Shown: in pieces, positions 23,716 to 32,922 of the stretch
Layout: each line of letters begins with the position of its first letter
How positions within the stretch are numbered: position 1 is the stretch's first letter
Position numbers and translations under genes: made by a program
Origin: Accumulibacter sp036625275
GTDB lineage: Bacteria; Pseudomonadota; Gammaproteobacteria; Burkholderiales; Rhodocyclaceae
NCBI RefSeq assembly: GCF_036625275.1
Contig: NZ_JAZKUD010000018.1
Location: forward strand, 1 to 55,556
DNA length: 55,556 bases
Reading direction: 5' to 3'
The notes under the pieces: generated by a model
What the model saw: only the letters and a program-made list of their open reading frames with translations
Told to the model about the DNA's origin: nothing
The model's database searches: none

Positions 23716-24525
23716 TCACGCCGCCAACCCCGCCGTCCGATGATTGTCGATAACCTGCAACAATTGCGCAAAGACCTTGGGCGTACCAGCGACCAGGTTG
23801 CCGGTTTGCAGGTAGCTTTCGTTGCCTGCCAGATCACTGATCAGGCCGCCGGCTTCGGAAATCAACAGCGCGCCACCGGCGATGTCCCAGGGCGACAGGC
23901 CGAATTCCCAGAAGCCGTCGAAACGACCGCAGGCCACGTAGGCCAGATCGAGAGAAGCGGCGCCGGGGCGGCGGAGGCCGGCAGTTTTTCGCGCCAGTTC
24001 CTTGAAGATCGCCAGGTAAGCGTCGATGTGGTCGTAGATACGGTAAGGGAAACCGGTGCCAATCAACGCGTCTTCGAGTCTGAGGCACTTGCTGACACGG
24101 ATGCGGCGTTCGTTGAGGAAAGCGCCGGCGCCCTTGCTGGCGGTGAACATCTCGTTCCTGACCGTGTCATACACCACCGACTGGGTGATCTGACCGCGGT
24201 GAGCGAGCGCAATCGAGACCGCGTATTGCGGAAGACCGTGAATGAAATTGGTGGTGCCGTCAAGCGGATCGATGATCCACTGATACTCGCTGGCGCCGGT
24301 GCTGCCGGCGGTTTGACCGGACTCTTCTGCTAAAATGCCGTATTCCGGATACGCCTCGCGCAGCACGTCGATGATCGCCGCTTCGGCGGCCTTATCCACT
24401 TCCGTGACGAAATCGCTCTGACGCTTGGTGGTGACCTGAAGGTGCTCGAGATCCAGTGAGGCACGATTGATGATCTGGCTGGCGCGGCGAGCCGCCTTGA
24501 TGAGGATGTTGAGAGCTGGATGCAT
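23716..24525 (-). CDS. suhB: Inositol-1-monophosphatase family protein
   Basis: The 269-residue protein matches SuhB: MHPALNILIKAARRAS at the start, the metal site ILAEESG, IDPLDGTTNFIHGLPQYAVSIAL and WDIAGGALLISEAGG near the end. It dephosphorylates inositol or related sugar phosphates in a magnesium-dependent reaction and, in Enterobacteria, also helps rRNA transcription complexes. It is divergent from trmJ, a common neighbour arrangement, with very little space between the two start regions. Confidence 0.93.
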   Translation of the reverse strand: MHPALNILIKAARRASQIINRASLDLEHLQVTTKRQSDFVTEVDKAAEAAIIDVLREAYPEYGILAEESGQTAGSTGASEYQWIIDPLDGTTNFIHGLPQYAVSIALAHRGQITQSVVYDTVRNEMFTASKGAGAFLNERRIRVSKCLRLEDALIGTGFPYRIYDHIDAYLAIFKELARKTAGLRRPGAASLDLAYVACGRFDGFWEFGLSPWDIAGGALLISEAGGLISDLAGNESYLQTGNLVAGTPKVFAQLLQVIDNHRTAGLAA

Positions 24526-24527
24526 GG

Positions 24528-25409
24528 ATGACTTTTGAGAAACCCGGCGGGTGCGGCCTGATGGCTGTGGAGAGCCTGGATTCTAATATGAACCGGCCTG
24601 CCAGGTCTCAATCTTCGCACTCGCCGCTCGACCGGGTCCGCGTCGTCCTGTCGCATACCAGTCATCCCGGCAACATCGGCGCCGCTGCGCGCGCGATGAA
24701 GACGATGGGTCTGTCGCACCTGTTGCTGGTCAATCCGAAGCACTTTCCCGATGACCAGGCGCTGGCCCGCGCTGCCGGGGCCGAAGACCTGCTCGTGACG
24801 GCCGAGGTGTGTACGAGCATTGATGCAGCCCTGGCCGATTGCGTATTTGCCTGCGCAATCTCGGCGCGGCAGCGCAACCTCGGGCCACCGCCACTGCCGG
24901 CACGCTCGGCTGCGGCAGAGATTCTCGCCAGGGCCGACGAGGGCGAGGTGGCGCTATTGTTTGGCAACGAGACTGCCGGGCTGTCGAACGCCGAGGTACA
25001 GCGCTGTCAGCGTACGGTCTTCATCCCCGCCAACCCGGAGTACGCCTCACTCAATCTGGCTGCAGCGGTGCAACTGCTGTGTTACGAGTTGCGCCTGGCG
25101 GCTTTTGACGGCCATCCACCGGTACTCAGCAAAGCGGTGCCTTTTGCTTCGCCACCGGCGAACTACCAGGATGTGCAGCGGTTTTTCGAGCATCTTGAAC
25201 GGGTCATGGTGAGCAGCGGTTTTCTCGACCCGCTGCGACCACGGCGGCTGCTTCCCAAGTTGCGTCGCCTGTTCGGACGTGCCGAGCTTGAACGCGACGA
25301 GATCAACATTCTCCGCGGACTGCTCGACGCGGTCGAAAGGCAGGTTGCCGGAAAGCGCGGGATGGCCAGCGGTACAAGCAACTCTGTAGATAATAGTGGA
25401 TCAAAATAG
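24528..25409 (+). CDS. trmJ: tRNA (cytidine/uridine-2'-O-)-methyltransferase TrmJ
   Basis: TrmJ methylates the ribose of tRNA position 32 using S-adenosylmethionine. The product has the SPOUT knot motifs: VLSHTSHPGNIGAAARAMKT, LLFGNETAGLSNAEV and IPANPEYASLNLAAAVQLL, followed by the helical C-terminal extension typical of TrmJ. The start is uncertain. The outermost ATG (24528) gives 293 residues, but homologues begin near residue 34, so ATG 24561 or 24588 is likely the true start. It is followed directly by cysE and the isc operon, a common linkage in betaproteobacteria. Confidence 0.92.
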   Translation: MTFEKPGGCGLMAVESLDSNMNRPARSQSSHSPLDRVRVVLSHTSHPGNIGAAARAMKTMGLSHLLLVNPKHFPDDQALARAAGAEDLLVTAEVCTSIDAALADCVFACAISARQRNLGPPPLPARSAAAEILARADEGEVALLFGNETAGLSNAEVQRCQRTVFIPANPEYASLNLAAAVQLLCYELRLAAFDGHPPVLSKAVPFASPPANYQDVQRFFEHLERVMVSSGFLDPLRPRRLLPKLRRLFGRAELERDEINILRGLLDAVERQVAGKRGMASGTSNSVDNSGSK

Positions 25410-25468
25410 TTGGTTATTGTATGATGAGATCCTTCCCACAAGGATTTTCGCTGAAGGATTTTCCTTTC

Positions 25469-26221
25469 ATGTTCAGCCGCCTGCGAGAAGACATTCAATC
25501 GGTATTCGATCGTGACCCTGCTGCCCGGACCTTCTGGGAGGTGCTGACCTGTTACCCCGGTGTGCATGCGATGGTCTCACATCGTCTGGCGAACTGGTTG
25601 TGGATGCATCAACTGCACTGGTTGGGTCGCGCGGTTTCGCACCTCGGTCGTTTCTTCACCGGTATTGAAATCCACCCCGGAGCGACGATCGGGCGGCGTC
25701 TGTTCATTGATCACGGAATGGGCGTGGTGATCGGCGAGACTGCCATCATTGGCGATGATGTCACGCTTTACCACGGCGTCACCCTCGGCGGCACGTCATG
25801 GAACAAGGGCCGGCGGCATCCGACGCTGGAAAATGGTGTGGTCATCGGTGCTGGCGCCAAGGTACTTGGACCGATCACCATCGGTGCGTCAGCCAAGGTC
25901 GGTTCGAACGCGGTGGTGATCAAGAGCGTGCCGCCAGGAGCCACTGCGGTGGGCAATCCGGCGCGCATCATCGGCAGCGTGCAGGCCGAGAAGCGTGAGC
26001 AGATGGCCGGGCAGCTGGGTTTCTCGGCTTATGCCCTGGCTGGCGATCAGGATGACCCGCTGGCCAAGGCGATTCATGGACTTCTTGACCACGCGGTCGA
26101 GGTTGACCGGCGTTTTGAGCTGCTGCTCAGGAAACTCGACGAGGCCGGCGTCGAGGTCAAGGACGGGCTGGTCACGACTGACCATTTCGACCCTCAATAC
26201 CTGAGTAAAATAGTTGACTAA
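25469..26221 (+). CDS. cysE: Serine O-acetyltransferase
   Basis: CysE makes O-acetylserine from serine and acetyl-CoA, the first step of cysteine synthesis. Start 25469 (MFSRLREDIQSVFDRDP) fits the family and follows AAGGA; a longer frame from 25421 is possible but adds an atypical tail. The 250-residue protein has the N-terminal helical domain, then the left-handed beta-helix hexapeptide repeats with the catalytic HPGATIG, DHGMGVVIGETA and LYHGVTLGG segments. Located immediately before iscR, it supplies cysteine for the desulfurases of the isc operon. Confidence 0.94.
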   Translation: MFSRLREDIQSVFDRDPAARTFWEVLTCYPGVHAMVSHRLANWLWMHQLHWLGRAVSHLGRFFTGIEIHPGATIGRRLFIDHGMGVVIGETAIIGDDVTLYHGVTLGGTSWNKGRRHPTLENGVVIGAGAKVLGPITIGASAKVGSNAVVIKSVPPGATAVGNPARIIGSVQAEKREQMAGQLGFSAYALAGDQDDPLAKAIHGLLDHAVEVDRRFELLLRKLDEAGVEVKDGLVTTDHFDPQYLSKIVD

Positions 26222-26242
26222 TTTCCAAGTTGTCACTATAGT
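26210..26242 (+). promoter_or_regulatory. iscR promoter with candidate IscR type 1 site
   Basis: TTGACT (26214-26219) and TATAGT (26237-26242) are separated by 17 bp, a good sigma-70 promoter, about 40 bp upstream of the iscR ATG. ATAGTTGACTA (26210-26220) overlapping the -35 matches the left half of the IscR type 1 consensus, so [2Fe-2S]-IscR could repress its own operon from here. The right half-site is poorly conserved. Two TGATCA elements follow at 26244 and 26252. Confidence 0.6.
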
Positions 26243-26281
26243 CTGATCACCTGATCAACTACTAATATCCGTGGAGGAGCC

Positions 26282-26773
26282 ATGCGACTAACTACCAAAG
26301 GACGTTTCGCAGTGACTGCGATGATCGATCTGGCACTGCGCTGTAGCGAGGGTCCAGTGTCTCTGGCTGGAATCAGCGATCGCCAGAAAATTTCCCTTTC
26401 CTATCTGGAGCAGTTGTTCGGCAAGCTGCGCCGCTATGGTCTCGTCGAAAGCGTGCGCGGCCCTGGTGGCGGCTACTGTCTGGCGCGACCAACCAATGAG
26501 ATGACGGTCACCGACATCATCCGTGCCGTCGATGAACCGCTCGATGCGACGCAATGTGGTGGCCGTGAGAACTGCCGCGACGATGAGCGCTGCATGACGC
26601 ACGAGCTGTGGTCGACGCTCAACGACAAGATGTACGAGTTTCTCAGTTCGGTGACGCTGGCCGAACTCGTCAATCAACAACTCCAGAAAACCGGCGGCAA
26701 GGTTGCCGTTGTCCATGATGCGCGCCGGAGCAGGCCGCGGGCACGCGCCAAGGCCGTTGCCCTGGAAAGCTGA
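26282..26773 (+). CDS. iscR: Rrf2-family iron-sulfur cluster regulator IscR
   Basis: IscR senses cellular Fe-S status through a [2Fe-2S] cluster and represses the isc operon when loaded. The 163-residue protein has the winged helix MRLTTKGRFAVTAM to about residue 60, including RGPGGGYCLARP, and the cluster ligands at C92, C98, C104 and H107 exactly as in E. coli. The C-terminal tail is basic and Arg/Ala rich. A strong site GGAGGAG lies before the ATG, and the gene opens the isc operon. Confidence 0.96.
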   Translation: MRLTTKGRFAVTAMIDLALRCSEGPVSLAGISDRQKISLSYLEQLFGKLRRYGLVESVRGPGGGYCLARPTNEMTVTDIIRAVDEPLDATQCGGRENCRDDERCMTHELWSTLNDKMYEFLSSVTLAELVNQQLQKTGGKVAVVHDARRSRPRARAKAVALES

Positions 26774-26785
26774 GCGTCAACCGCC

Positions 26786-27943
26786 ATGTTCGCGCCCGTG
26801 TATCTCGACCACAATGCCAGTACCCCGACCGATCCGGCGGTGCTCGAGGCGATGCTGCCCTATCTTTCTGGGCAGTTCGGCAATGCCTCGAGCCGGCACG
26901 AGTATGGACGTGCGGCACGGCGGGCGATCGACGAGGCGCGCAGCCAGGTCGCTGCGGCAGTCGGTGCACATGCCAGCGAAGTGGTTTTTACCAGTGGCGG
27001 TTCGGAAGCCAACAATCTGTTGATCAAGGGCGCCGCAGCTTGTCTGAAGCCTGGTCTGCTGGCCGTCAGTGCGATTGAGCACCCCTGTGTGATCAAGCCT
27101 GCCGAGCAATTGTGCAAACGCGGCTGGACACTCGAAAAGCTGGCGGTCGACGCCAATGGCCGGGTCGATGCTGCTCACTTCGCGGTGGTAATGGCCCGCA
27201 AACCGAAGATCGTTTCGGTGATGCTGGCCAACAACGAAACCGGCGTGTTGCAGGATCTCGAATCGCTCGCCGAGCAAGCGCGCATGGCCGGCGCCTGGTT
27301 CCACACCGATGCGGTGCAGGCGGTCAGCAAGCTGGCCGTCGATTTTCGTCGTCTCAATGCCGCTGGAGTGCATGCGCTGACCTTGTCGGCACACAAGATC
27401 GGCGGTCCCAAGGGGGCGGCGGCGCTGGTGCTCGACAAGCGCGTCGAACTGGAGCCGCTGATTGCCGGCGGTGGCCACGAACGCGGACTACGTTCGGGGA
27501 CCGAGAATGTGGCGGCAATCGTCGGTTTCGGCGTCGCCTGTACCCTGGCTGCAGAGCGCCAGGCCACGCTCGCGAAGCATCTGCTCGAGATGCGCAGGCG
27601 GCTTGAAGCTGGCCTCATCGGCTTCGGCGCGACACTCTTTGGCCAGGCTGCCGAGCGCCTGCCGAACACCGTTTATTTCTCGTTTCCTGAACTCGATGGC
27701 GAAACGCTGGTCGGACACCTGGACCGTGCCGGCTACGCAGTCGCCAGCGGCGCCGCCTGTTCGAGTGCCCATCCCGAGCCCTCGCATGTGCTGCGGGCGA
27801 TGGGGGTTGATCCCGGGCTGGCCCGCGGTGCGGTGCGCGTCAGTCTCGGTGGCGGCAATAGCAGAGAACAGGTCGCCGGCTTTCTGAAAACCCTGCAGGC
27901 GACCGTCGCCGGCTTGCGACGGCTGACCGCGATGACCGCCTGA
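26786..27943 (+). CDS. Cysteine desulfurase, NifS/IscS-like (first copy)
   Basis: This PLP enzyme converts cysteine to alanine and an enzyme-bound persulfide. The 385-residue product has the PLP lysine K204 in SAHKIGGPKG and the sulfur-accepting C325 in SGAACSSAHPEPSHVL. It is clearly different from the second copy at 28002: it is shorter, has HNASTPTDP rather than YSATTPVDP at the start, and lacks the IscU-binding C-terminal tail. It lies 12 bp after iscR. A paralogous desulfurase at this point occurs in several betaproteobacteria; which acceptor it serves is unknown. Confidence 0.92.
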   Translation: MFAPVYLDHNASTPTDPAVLEAMLPYLSGQFGNASSRHEYGRAARRAIDEARSQVAAAVGAHASEVVFTSGGSEANNLLIKGAAACLKPGLLAVSAIEHPCVIKPAEQLCKRGWTLEKLAVDANGRVDAAHFAVVMARKPKIVSVMLANNETGVLQDLESLAEQARMAGAWFHTDAVQAVSKLAVDFRRLNAAGVHALTLSAHKIGGPKGAAALVLDKRVELEPLIAGGGHERGLRSGTENVAAIVGFGVACTLAAERQATLAKHLLEMRRRLEAGLIGFGATLFGQAAERLPNTVYFSFPELDGETLVGHLDRAGYAVASGAACSSAHPEPSHVLRAMGVDPGLARGAVRVSLGGGNSREQVAGFLKTLQATVAGLRRLTAMTA

Positions 27944-28001
27944 ACTGGCCAGAAGACGAACTGAAGATCGGTCACCACATCAAAAACCCGGAGCAAGAGC
28001 C

Positions 28002-29213
28002 ATGCTGAAACTGCCTATTTATCTCGATTATTCAGCCACGACGCCGGTCGATCCACGCGTGGCGGAAAAGATGATTCCTTATCTGGTCGAGAAGTTCGGC
28101 AATGCCGCTTCGCGCTCGCACTCTTTCGGTTGGGAAGCCGAGGCTGCGGTCGAAGAAGCACGTGCAGAGGTCGCCAGATTGGTCAATGCCGACCCCAAGG
28201 AAATCGTCTGGACTTCGGGTGCGACCGAGTCGAACAACCTGGCGCTCAAGGGCGCGGCGCATTTCTACTCGGGCAAGGGCAGGCATCTGGTGACGGTCAA
28301 GACCGAGCACAAGGCCGTTCTCGATACCTGCCGTGAACTCGAGCGGCAGGGCTTTGAAGTCAGTTACCTCGATGTCGGGAACGACGGTCTGCTCGATCCC
28401 GATGTGTTCAAGGCGGCACTACGCCCGGATACGATCCTCGCCTCGGTGATGTTCGTCAACAACGAGATTGGCGTCATCCAGCCGATCAGCGAGATCGGCG
28501 AGATCTGCCGCAGCAGAGGAATCCTCTTCCATGTCGATGCGGCGCAGGCGACCGGCAAGGTGACGATCGATCTCGCGGCGCTCAAGGTCGACCTGATGAG
28601 CTTCTCGGCACATAAAACCTACGGCCCGAAAGGGATCGGCGCCTTGTACGTGCAGCGTAAACCGCGCATTCGCCTGAACGCGCAGATGCATGGCGGTGGT
28701 CACGAACGCGGCTTCCGTTCCGGCACGCTGGCGACGCATCAGATCGTTGGCATGGGTGAAGCTTTCCGCCTGGCACGCCTGGAGATGGGCGCCGAGAACG
28801 AGCGCATCCGCATGTTGCGCGATCGCCTGTTCAAAGGTCTGTCGGACATCGAGCATGTCTATGTCAATGGCGACATGGAGCGCCGGGTGCCGCATAACCT
28901 GAACATCAGCTTCGCCTACGTCGAAGGCGAATCGTTGCTGATGGCGATCAAGGATCTCGCGGTGTCGTCCGGATCGGCGTGTACTTCAGCCTCGCTCGAA
29001 CCGTCCTACGTCCTGCGCGCGCTCGGTCGCGATGACGAACTTGCGCACAGTTCGATCCGGTTCACGCTTGGCCGTTTTACCAGCGCGGAAGAGATCGACT
29101 ACGCAATCAGGCTCCTGCACGAGAAGATCGGCAGATTGCGCGAACTTTCACCTCTGTGGGAAATGGTGCAGGACGGAGTCGACCTGAGTACGGTCCAGTG
29201 GGCGGCTCATTGA
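28002..29213 (+). CDS. iscS: Cysteine desulfurase IscS
   Basis: IscS supplies sulfur for cluster assembly on IscU and for tRNA thiolation. The 403-residue product matches the E. coli type from MLKLPIYLDYSATTPVDP onward, with PLP lysine K205 (FSAHKTYGPKGIGAL), persulfide cysteine C327 (SSGSACTSASLEPS) and the C-terminal LYEMVQDG-like stretch (here LWEMVQDGVDL) that binds IscU. It precedes iscU by 37 bp and is preceded by GGAGCAAGAG. Confidence 0.97.
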   Translation: MLKLPIYLDYSATTPVDPRVAEKMIPYLVEKFGNAASRSHSFGWEAEAAVEEARAEVARLVNADPKEIVWTSGATESNNLALKGAAHFYSGKGRHLVTVKTEHKAVLDTCRELERQGFEVSYLDVGNDGLLDPDVFKAALRPDTILASVMFVNNEIGVIQPISEIGEICRSRGILFHVDAAQATGKVTIDLAALKVDLMSFSAHKTYGPKGIGALYVQRKPRIRLNAQMHGGGHERGFRSGTLATHQIVGMGEAFRLARLEMGAENERIRMLRDRLFKGLSDIEHVYVNGDMERRVPHNLNISFAYVEGESLLMAIKDLAVSSGSACTSASLEPSYVLRALGRDDELAHSSIRFTLGRFTSAEEIDYAIRLLHEKIGRLRELSPLWEMVQDGVDLSTVQWAAH

Positions 29214-29250
29214 TCAATGAATGTATGGAATGGATTGAAGGAGAAACAGC

Positions 29251-29646
29251 ATGTCGTACAGTGTCAAGGTTCTGGATCACTACGAAAATCCGCGTAACGT
29301 CGGATCGTTCGGCAAGGAAGAAGAGGGCGTGGCTACCGGCATGGTCGGTGCGCCTGCCTGCGGTGACGTGATGAAGCTGCAGATCAAGGTCGGCAAGGGT
29401 GGCGTCATCGAAGATGCCAAGTTCAAGACTTACGGCTGCGGATCAGCGATTGCTTCGTCTTCGCTGGTGACCGAGTGGGTCAAGGGCAAGACCATCGATC
29501 AGGCGCTGGACATCAAGAATACCCAGATCGCCGACGAACTGGCGCTGCCACCGGTCAAGATCCACTGCTCGATTCTCGCCGAGGATGCGATCAAGGCGGC
29601 GGTGGCTGATTACAAGAAAAAGCACGGCGAGCAAGTTCCGGCTTAA
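29251..29646 (+). CDS. iscU: Fe-S cluster assembly scaffold IscU
   Basis: IscU is the scaffold on which [2Fe-2S] clusters form before HscA/HscB-driven transfer. The 131-residue product contains the three cluster cysteines in GAPACGDVM, KTYGCGSAIASS and KIHCSILAEDA, and the LPPVK motif recognised by HscA. GGAG precedes the ATG by about eight bases. Confidence 0.97.
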   Translation: MSYSVKVLDHYENPRNVGSFGKEEEGVATGMVGAPACGDVMKLQIKVGKGGVIEDAKFKTYGCGSAIASSSLVTEWVKGKTIDQALDIKNTQIADELALPPVKIHCSILAEDAIKAAVADYKKKHGEQVPA

Positions 29647-29673
29647 CAGACCAGTACAGCAGGAGGTTTTTAC

Positions 29674-29997
29674 ATGGCAGTGACGCTTTCTGAACGGGCC
29701 GCCCGCCACGTCGCGAATTTCATGGTCAAGCGTGGCAAGGGTATCGGGTTGCGTCTCGGCGTACGCACCAGCGGCTGCTCCGGGATGGCCTACAAGCTCG
29801 AATTCGCGGATAACGCCCGACCAGACGACATTCAATTCGAATCGCATGGCGTTAAGGTTCTGATCGATCCGAAAAGCCTTCCCTATCTTGACGGGACCGA
29901 ACTTGACTACGCGCGTGAGGGCCTCAACGAGGGGTTCCGATTCAATAACCCGAACGTCAAGGATGCTTGCGGTTGCGGTGAAAGCTTCAACGTGTAA
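29674..29997 (+). CDS. iscA: A-type Fe-S carrier IscA
   Basis: IscA carries Fe-S clusters to apo-targets, particularly [4Fe-4S] enzymes. The 107-residue product has the conserved RTSGCSGMAYKLEF and the C-terminal ACGCGESFNV cysteine pair, giving the three ligands expected of the family. AGGAGG lies upstream of the ATG. It follows iscU by 27 bp, and hscB follows after a 106-bp gap. Confidence 0.96.
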   Translation: MAVTLSERAARHVANFMVKRGKGIGLRLGVRTSGCSGMAYKLEFADNARPDDIQFESHGVKVLIDPKSLPYLDGTELDYAREGLNEGFRFNNPNVKDACGCGESFNV

Positions 29998-30103
29998 CGT
30001 GTAGTTTGCCGACAAAATGGGAGAGGGGGCCACAGGCGTGTCGGTGAATGTCAAAGTCGCGCACACGACCCCGCGTTGAGCGAAGCTGTGCTGCCGGGAA
30101 AAA

Positions 30104-30631
30104 ATGGAATTCAACGCCGATCATTTCACCTTATTCGAGTTGCCGGTTGCTTTCCGACTGAACGTAGCGCTGCTCGACGATCGCTACCGTGAAATCCAGT
30201 CCAGGGTGCATCCCGACCGCTTTGCGAGTGCCGGCGAGGCTGAACGGCGGCTCTCGCTGCAGTGGGCGACGCGGATCAATGAAGCCTACCAGACGCTCAA
30301 GAAACCCCTGCCACGGGCGAAATACCTGCTGCATCTGGCGGCACACGACATCGGCAGCGATAACAATACCCTGATGTCGGCGGATTTCCTGATCGAGCAG
30401 ATGGAATGGCGCGAGGCAGCTGCCGAAGCGCGCACCGCTGGCGAACACCGCGAACTCGAGTGTTTGCACCATCGTTTGCAGCGTGACATGCGCGAGCGCT
30501 ACGAAGAAATTGCCGTCCTGCTCGACGATCAGCATGACCTGGATCAGGCTGCCGACCGTGTGCGGCGACTGATGTTTCTGGAGAAGCTACTCGCCGAGAT
30601 CGACGACGCGATGGCGGCCTGCGAAGAATAG
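30104..30631 (+). CDS. hscB: Co-chaperone HscB (J-domain, Hsc20)
   Basis: HscB delivers IscU to HscA and stimulates its ATPase. The 175-residue product has an N-terminal J-domain with the essential HPD tripeptide at residues 36-38 (SRVHPDRFA) and the LSLQWATRINEAYQTLKKP helix, followed by the three-helix IscU-binding C-terminal domain. The 106-bp gap before it has no other gene. Confidence 0.95.
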   Translation: MEFNADHFTLFELPVAFRLNVALLDDRYREIQSRVHPDRFASAGEAERRLSLQWATRINEAYQTLKKPLPRAKYLLHLAAHDIGSDNNTLMSADFLIEQMEWREAAAEARTAGEHRELECLHHRLQRDMRERYEEIAVLLDDQHDLDQAADRVRRLMFLEKLLAEIDDAMAACEE

Positions 30632-30682
30632 CAGCCAACCCACTGCGCCGAACCACCCGCCACAAGGACCAGGAACTTCTTC

Positions 30683-32584
30683 ATGGCATTGTTACAGATT
30701 GCAGAACCGGGCGAGTCCACTGCGCCACACCAGCACCGGCTGGCGATCGGCATTGACCTTGGTACGACCAACTCACTGGTCGCAACGGTACGCAGTGGCC
30801 TGGCGGCCGTCCTCGGCGACGAACTCGGGCGTCCCCTGCTGCCCTCAGTGGTGCGCTACTTGCCCGACGGACACAGCGAGGTCGGTTACGAAGCACAGGC
30901 GAAACAGTCCCTTGATCCGCGCAACACCATCGTCTCGGTCAAACGCTTCATGGGCCGCGGTTTGCAGGACATTGCCAACCGCGAAGGCATGCCCTACCTG
31001 TTCGATGATGCCCCTGGAATGTTGCGGTTGCACACCGCTGCCGGACTGAAGAGCCCGGTCGAAGTCTCGGCTGAAATCCTGCGCACGCTGCGCCTGCGCG
31101 CCGAAGCTTCGCTGGGGGGCGTACTGCTCGGTGCGGTGATCACCGTTCCCGCCTACTTCGACGATGCGCAGCGGCAGGCCACCAAGGATGCCGCCAGGTT
31201 GGCAGAACTCCCGGTGCTGCGCCTGCTCAACGAGCCGACCGCAGCAGCGATTGCCTATGGCCTCGACAACGCTGCCGAAGGCATCTATGCCGTCTATGAC
31301 CTGGGCGGTGGCACTTTTGATATCTCGATCCTCAGACTGTCGCGCGGCATCTTCGAGGTGCTGGCGACCGGTGGCGATTCGGCGCTGGGTGGCGACGATT
31401 TCGACCATCGCATCTTCTGCTGGATCCTCGAAGCCGCCGGGCTCAGGCCCCTGTCGGTCGAGGATGCCCGGATGCTCCTGACGCGCGCTCGCGAAGCCAA
31501 GGAATATCTGACCTTTCACGGCGTTGCCCAGATCAATGCGCGCCTGAACAGTGGCGAGCAGGTCGATCTGACGCTGACCACCGAAATCTTTGCCGAGATT
31601 ACCCAGACTCTGGTGGCCAAGACCATGCAACCCGTCAAGAAGGCGTTGCGCGATGCCGGTCTGTCGGTTGCCGAGGTCAAGGGGGTGGTGATGGTCGGCG
31701 GTGCCACGCGCATGCCGCAGGTACAGCGCGCCGTTGGAGATTTCTTCCGCCGGAACCCGCTGAACAATCTCGATCCTGACAAGGTCGTCGCCATCGGCGC
31801 GGCCAAACAGGCCAATCTGTTGGCCGGTAATGGCCTGGCTAGCGACGACTGGCTGCTGCTCGACGTGATCCCGCTATCGCTGGGTCTCGAAACCATGGGC
31901 GGTCTGGTCGAGAAGATCATTCCCCGCAATTCGACGATTCCGACGGCGCGCGCGCAGGAGTTCACGACCTTCCGCGATGGCCAGACGGCGCTTGCACTGC
32001 ATGTCGTACAGGGCGAGCGCGAGCTGGTCAGCGATTGCCGTTCGCTGGCGCGCTTCGAGTTGCGCGGCATTCCACCGATGGTCGCCGGCGCTGCCCGCAT
32101 CCGCGTCACTTTTCAGGTCGACGCCGATGGCCTACTGGCAGTGACCGCCCGTGAAAAGGCTTCTGGCGTTGCCGCGAGCATCGTCGTCAAGCCCTCGTAC
32201 GGACTGTCCGACGACGAAATTGCCGGTATGCTCAAGGACTCGCTGGCGCATGTCAGAGACGACGCCCTGCAACGTGCGCTCAAGGAAACGCAGGTCGATG
32301 CCGAACGGTTGATCGAGGCCGTCAGCTCGGCATTGGCCCGCGACGGGGATCTGCTGAGTGCCGACGAACGGGCTCGCATCGACCTCGACATCGGCAAGCT
32401 GCAAGCGGCCGCAGGCAGTGACCAGCGCCGCCAGATCATGCTGGCGATCGACGACCTCGAAGCCGACACCCAGGATTTCGCTGCGCGACGGATGGACAAA
32501 TCGATCCGGCAGGCTTTCACCGGCCGCAACATCAGTGATCTGGACAGCGAGGCCGACGTGGCAAGAACGGGAGAGACCGTATGA
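30683..32584 (+). CDS. hscA: Hsp70-type chaperone HscA
   Basis: HscA releases the cluster from IscU in an ATP-dependent cycle. The 633-residue product has the nucleotide-binding domain with IGIDLGTTNSLVATV, VYDLGGGTFDISIL and VVMVGGATRMPQV, followed by the substrate-binding domain. The N-terminal tail of about 20 residues and the absence of a DnaK C-terminal tail fit HscA. Its end overlaps the fdx start by four bases (ATGA). Confidence 0.96.
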   Translation: MALLQIAEPGESTAPHQHRLAIGIDLGTTNSLVATVRSGLAAVLGDELGRPLLPSVVRYLPDGHSEVGYEAQAKQSLDPRNTIVSVKRFMGRGLQDIANREGMPYLFDDAPGMLRLHTAAGLKSPVEVSAEILRTLRLRAEASLGGVLLGAVITVPAYFDDAQRQATKDAARLAELPVLRLLNEPTAAAIAYGLDNAAEGIYAVYDLGGGTFDISILRLSRGIFEVLATGGDSALGGDDFDHRIFCWILEAAGLRPLSVEDARMLLTRAREAKEYLTFHGVAQINARLNSGEQVDLTLTTEIFAEITQTLVAKTMQPVKKALRDAGLSVAEVKGVVMVGGATRMPQVQRAVGDFFRRNPLNNLDPDKVVAIGAAKQANLLAGNGLASDDWLLLDVIPLSLGLETMGGLVEKIIPRNSTIPTARAQEFTTFRDGQTALALHVVQGERELVSDCRSLARFELRGIPPMVAGAARIRVTFQVDADGLLAVTAREKASGVAASIVVKPSYGLSDDEIAGMLKDSLAHVRDDALQRALKETQVDAERLIEAVSSALARDGDLLSADERARIDLDIGKLQAAAGSDQRRQIMLAIDDLEADTQDFAARRMDKSIRQAFTGRNISDLDSEADVARTGETV

Positions 32585-32922
32585 CCCAGCTCATCGTTCT
32601 GCCGCACATCGAACTCTGTCCCGACGGCGCCGTAATCGACGCCAGACCGGGCGAGTCGCTCTGCCAGAACCTGCTCGAAAACGGCATTGCCATCGAGCAC
32701 GCCTGCGAGATGTCCTGTGCCTGCACCACCTGCCATGTCATCGTGCGTGAAGGCTTTGCCGACCTCGAACCTTCCGATGAGGTCGAGGACGACCTGCTCG
32801 ACAAGGCTTGGGGTCTTGAACCGAATTCACGTCTGTCGTGTCAGGTGATCGTCAATGCAGCGTCGCTGGTGATCGAGATCCCGCGTTACTCGATCAACAT
32901 GGCCAAGGAGGGACATCGATGA
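32581..32922 (+). CDS. fdx: ISC-type [2Fe-2S] ferredoxin
   Basis: This ferredoxin donates electrons for cluster assembly. The 113-residue product has the adrenodoxin-type ligands C42, C48 and C51 (HACEMSCACTTCHVIV) and the fourth cysteine in SRLSCQVIV. It begins inside the hscA stop and ends inside the iscX start, each with a four-base overlap. Confidence 0.95.
   Translation: MTQLIVLPHIELCPDGAVIDARPGESLCQNLLENGIAIEHACEMSCACTTCHVIVREGFADLEPSDEVEDDLLDKAWGLEPNSRLSCQVIVNAASLVIEIPRYSINMAKEGHR

Noticed and set aside
25410..25425. TTGGTT ... TATGAT as a cysE promoter
   Set aside because: The two hexamers are only four bases apart, far from the 16-18 bp needed.
26244..26257. Two TGATCA repeats after the iscR -10
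   Set aside because: They are short restriction-site-like palindromes, and two copies eight bases apart can occur by chance; not listed as an operator.
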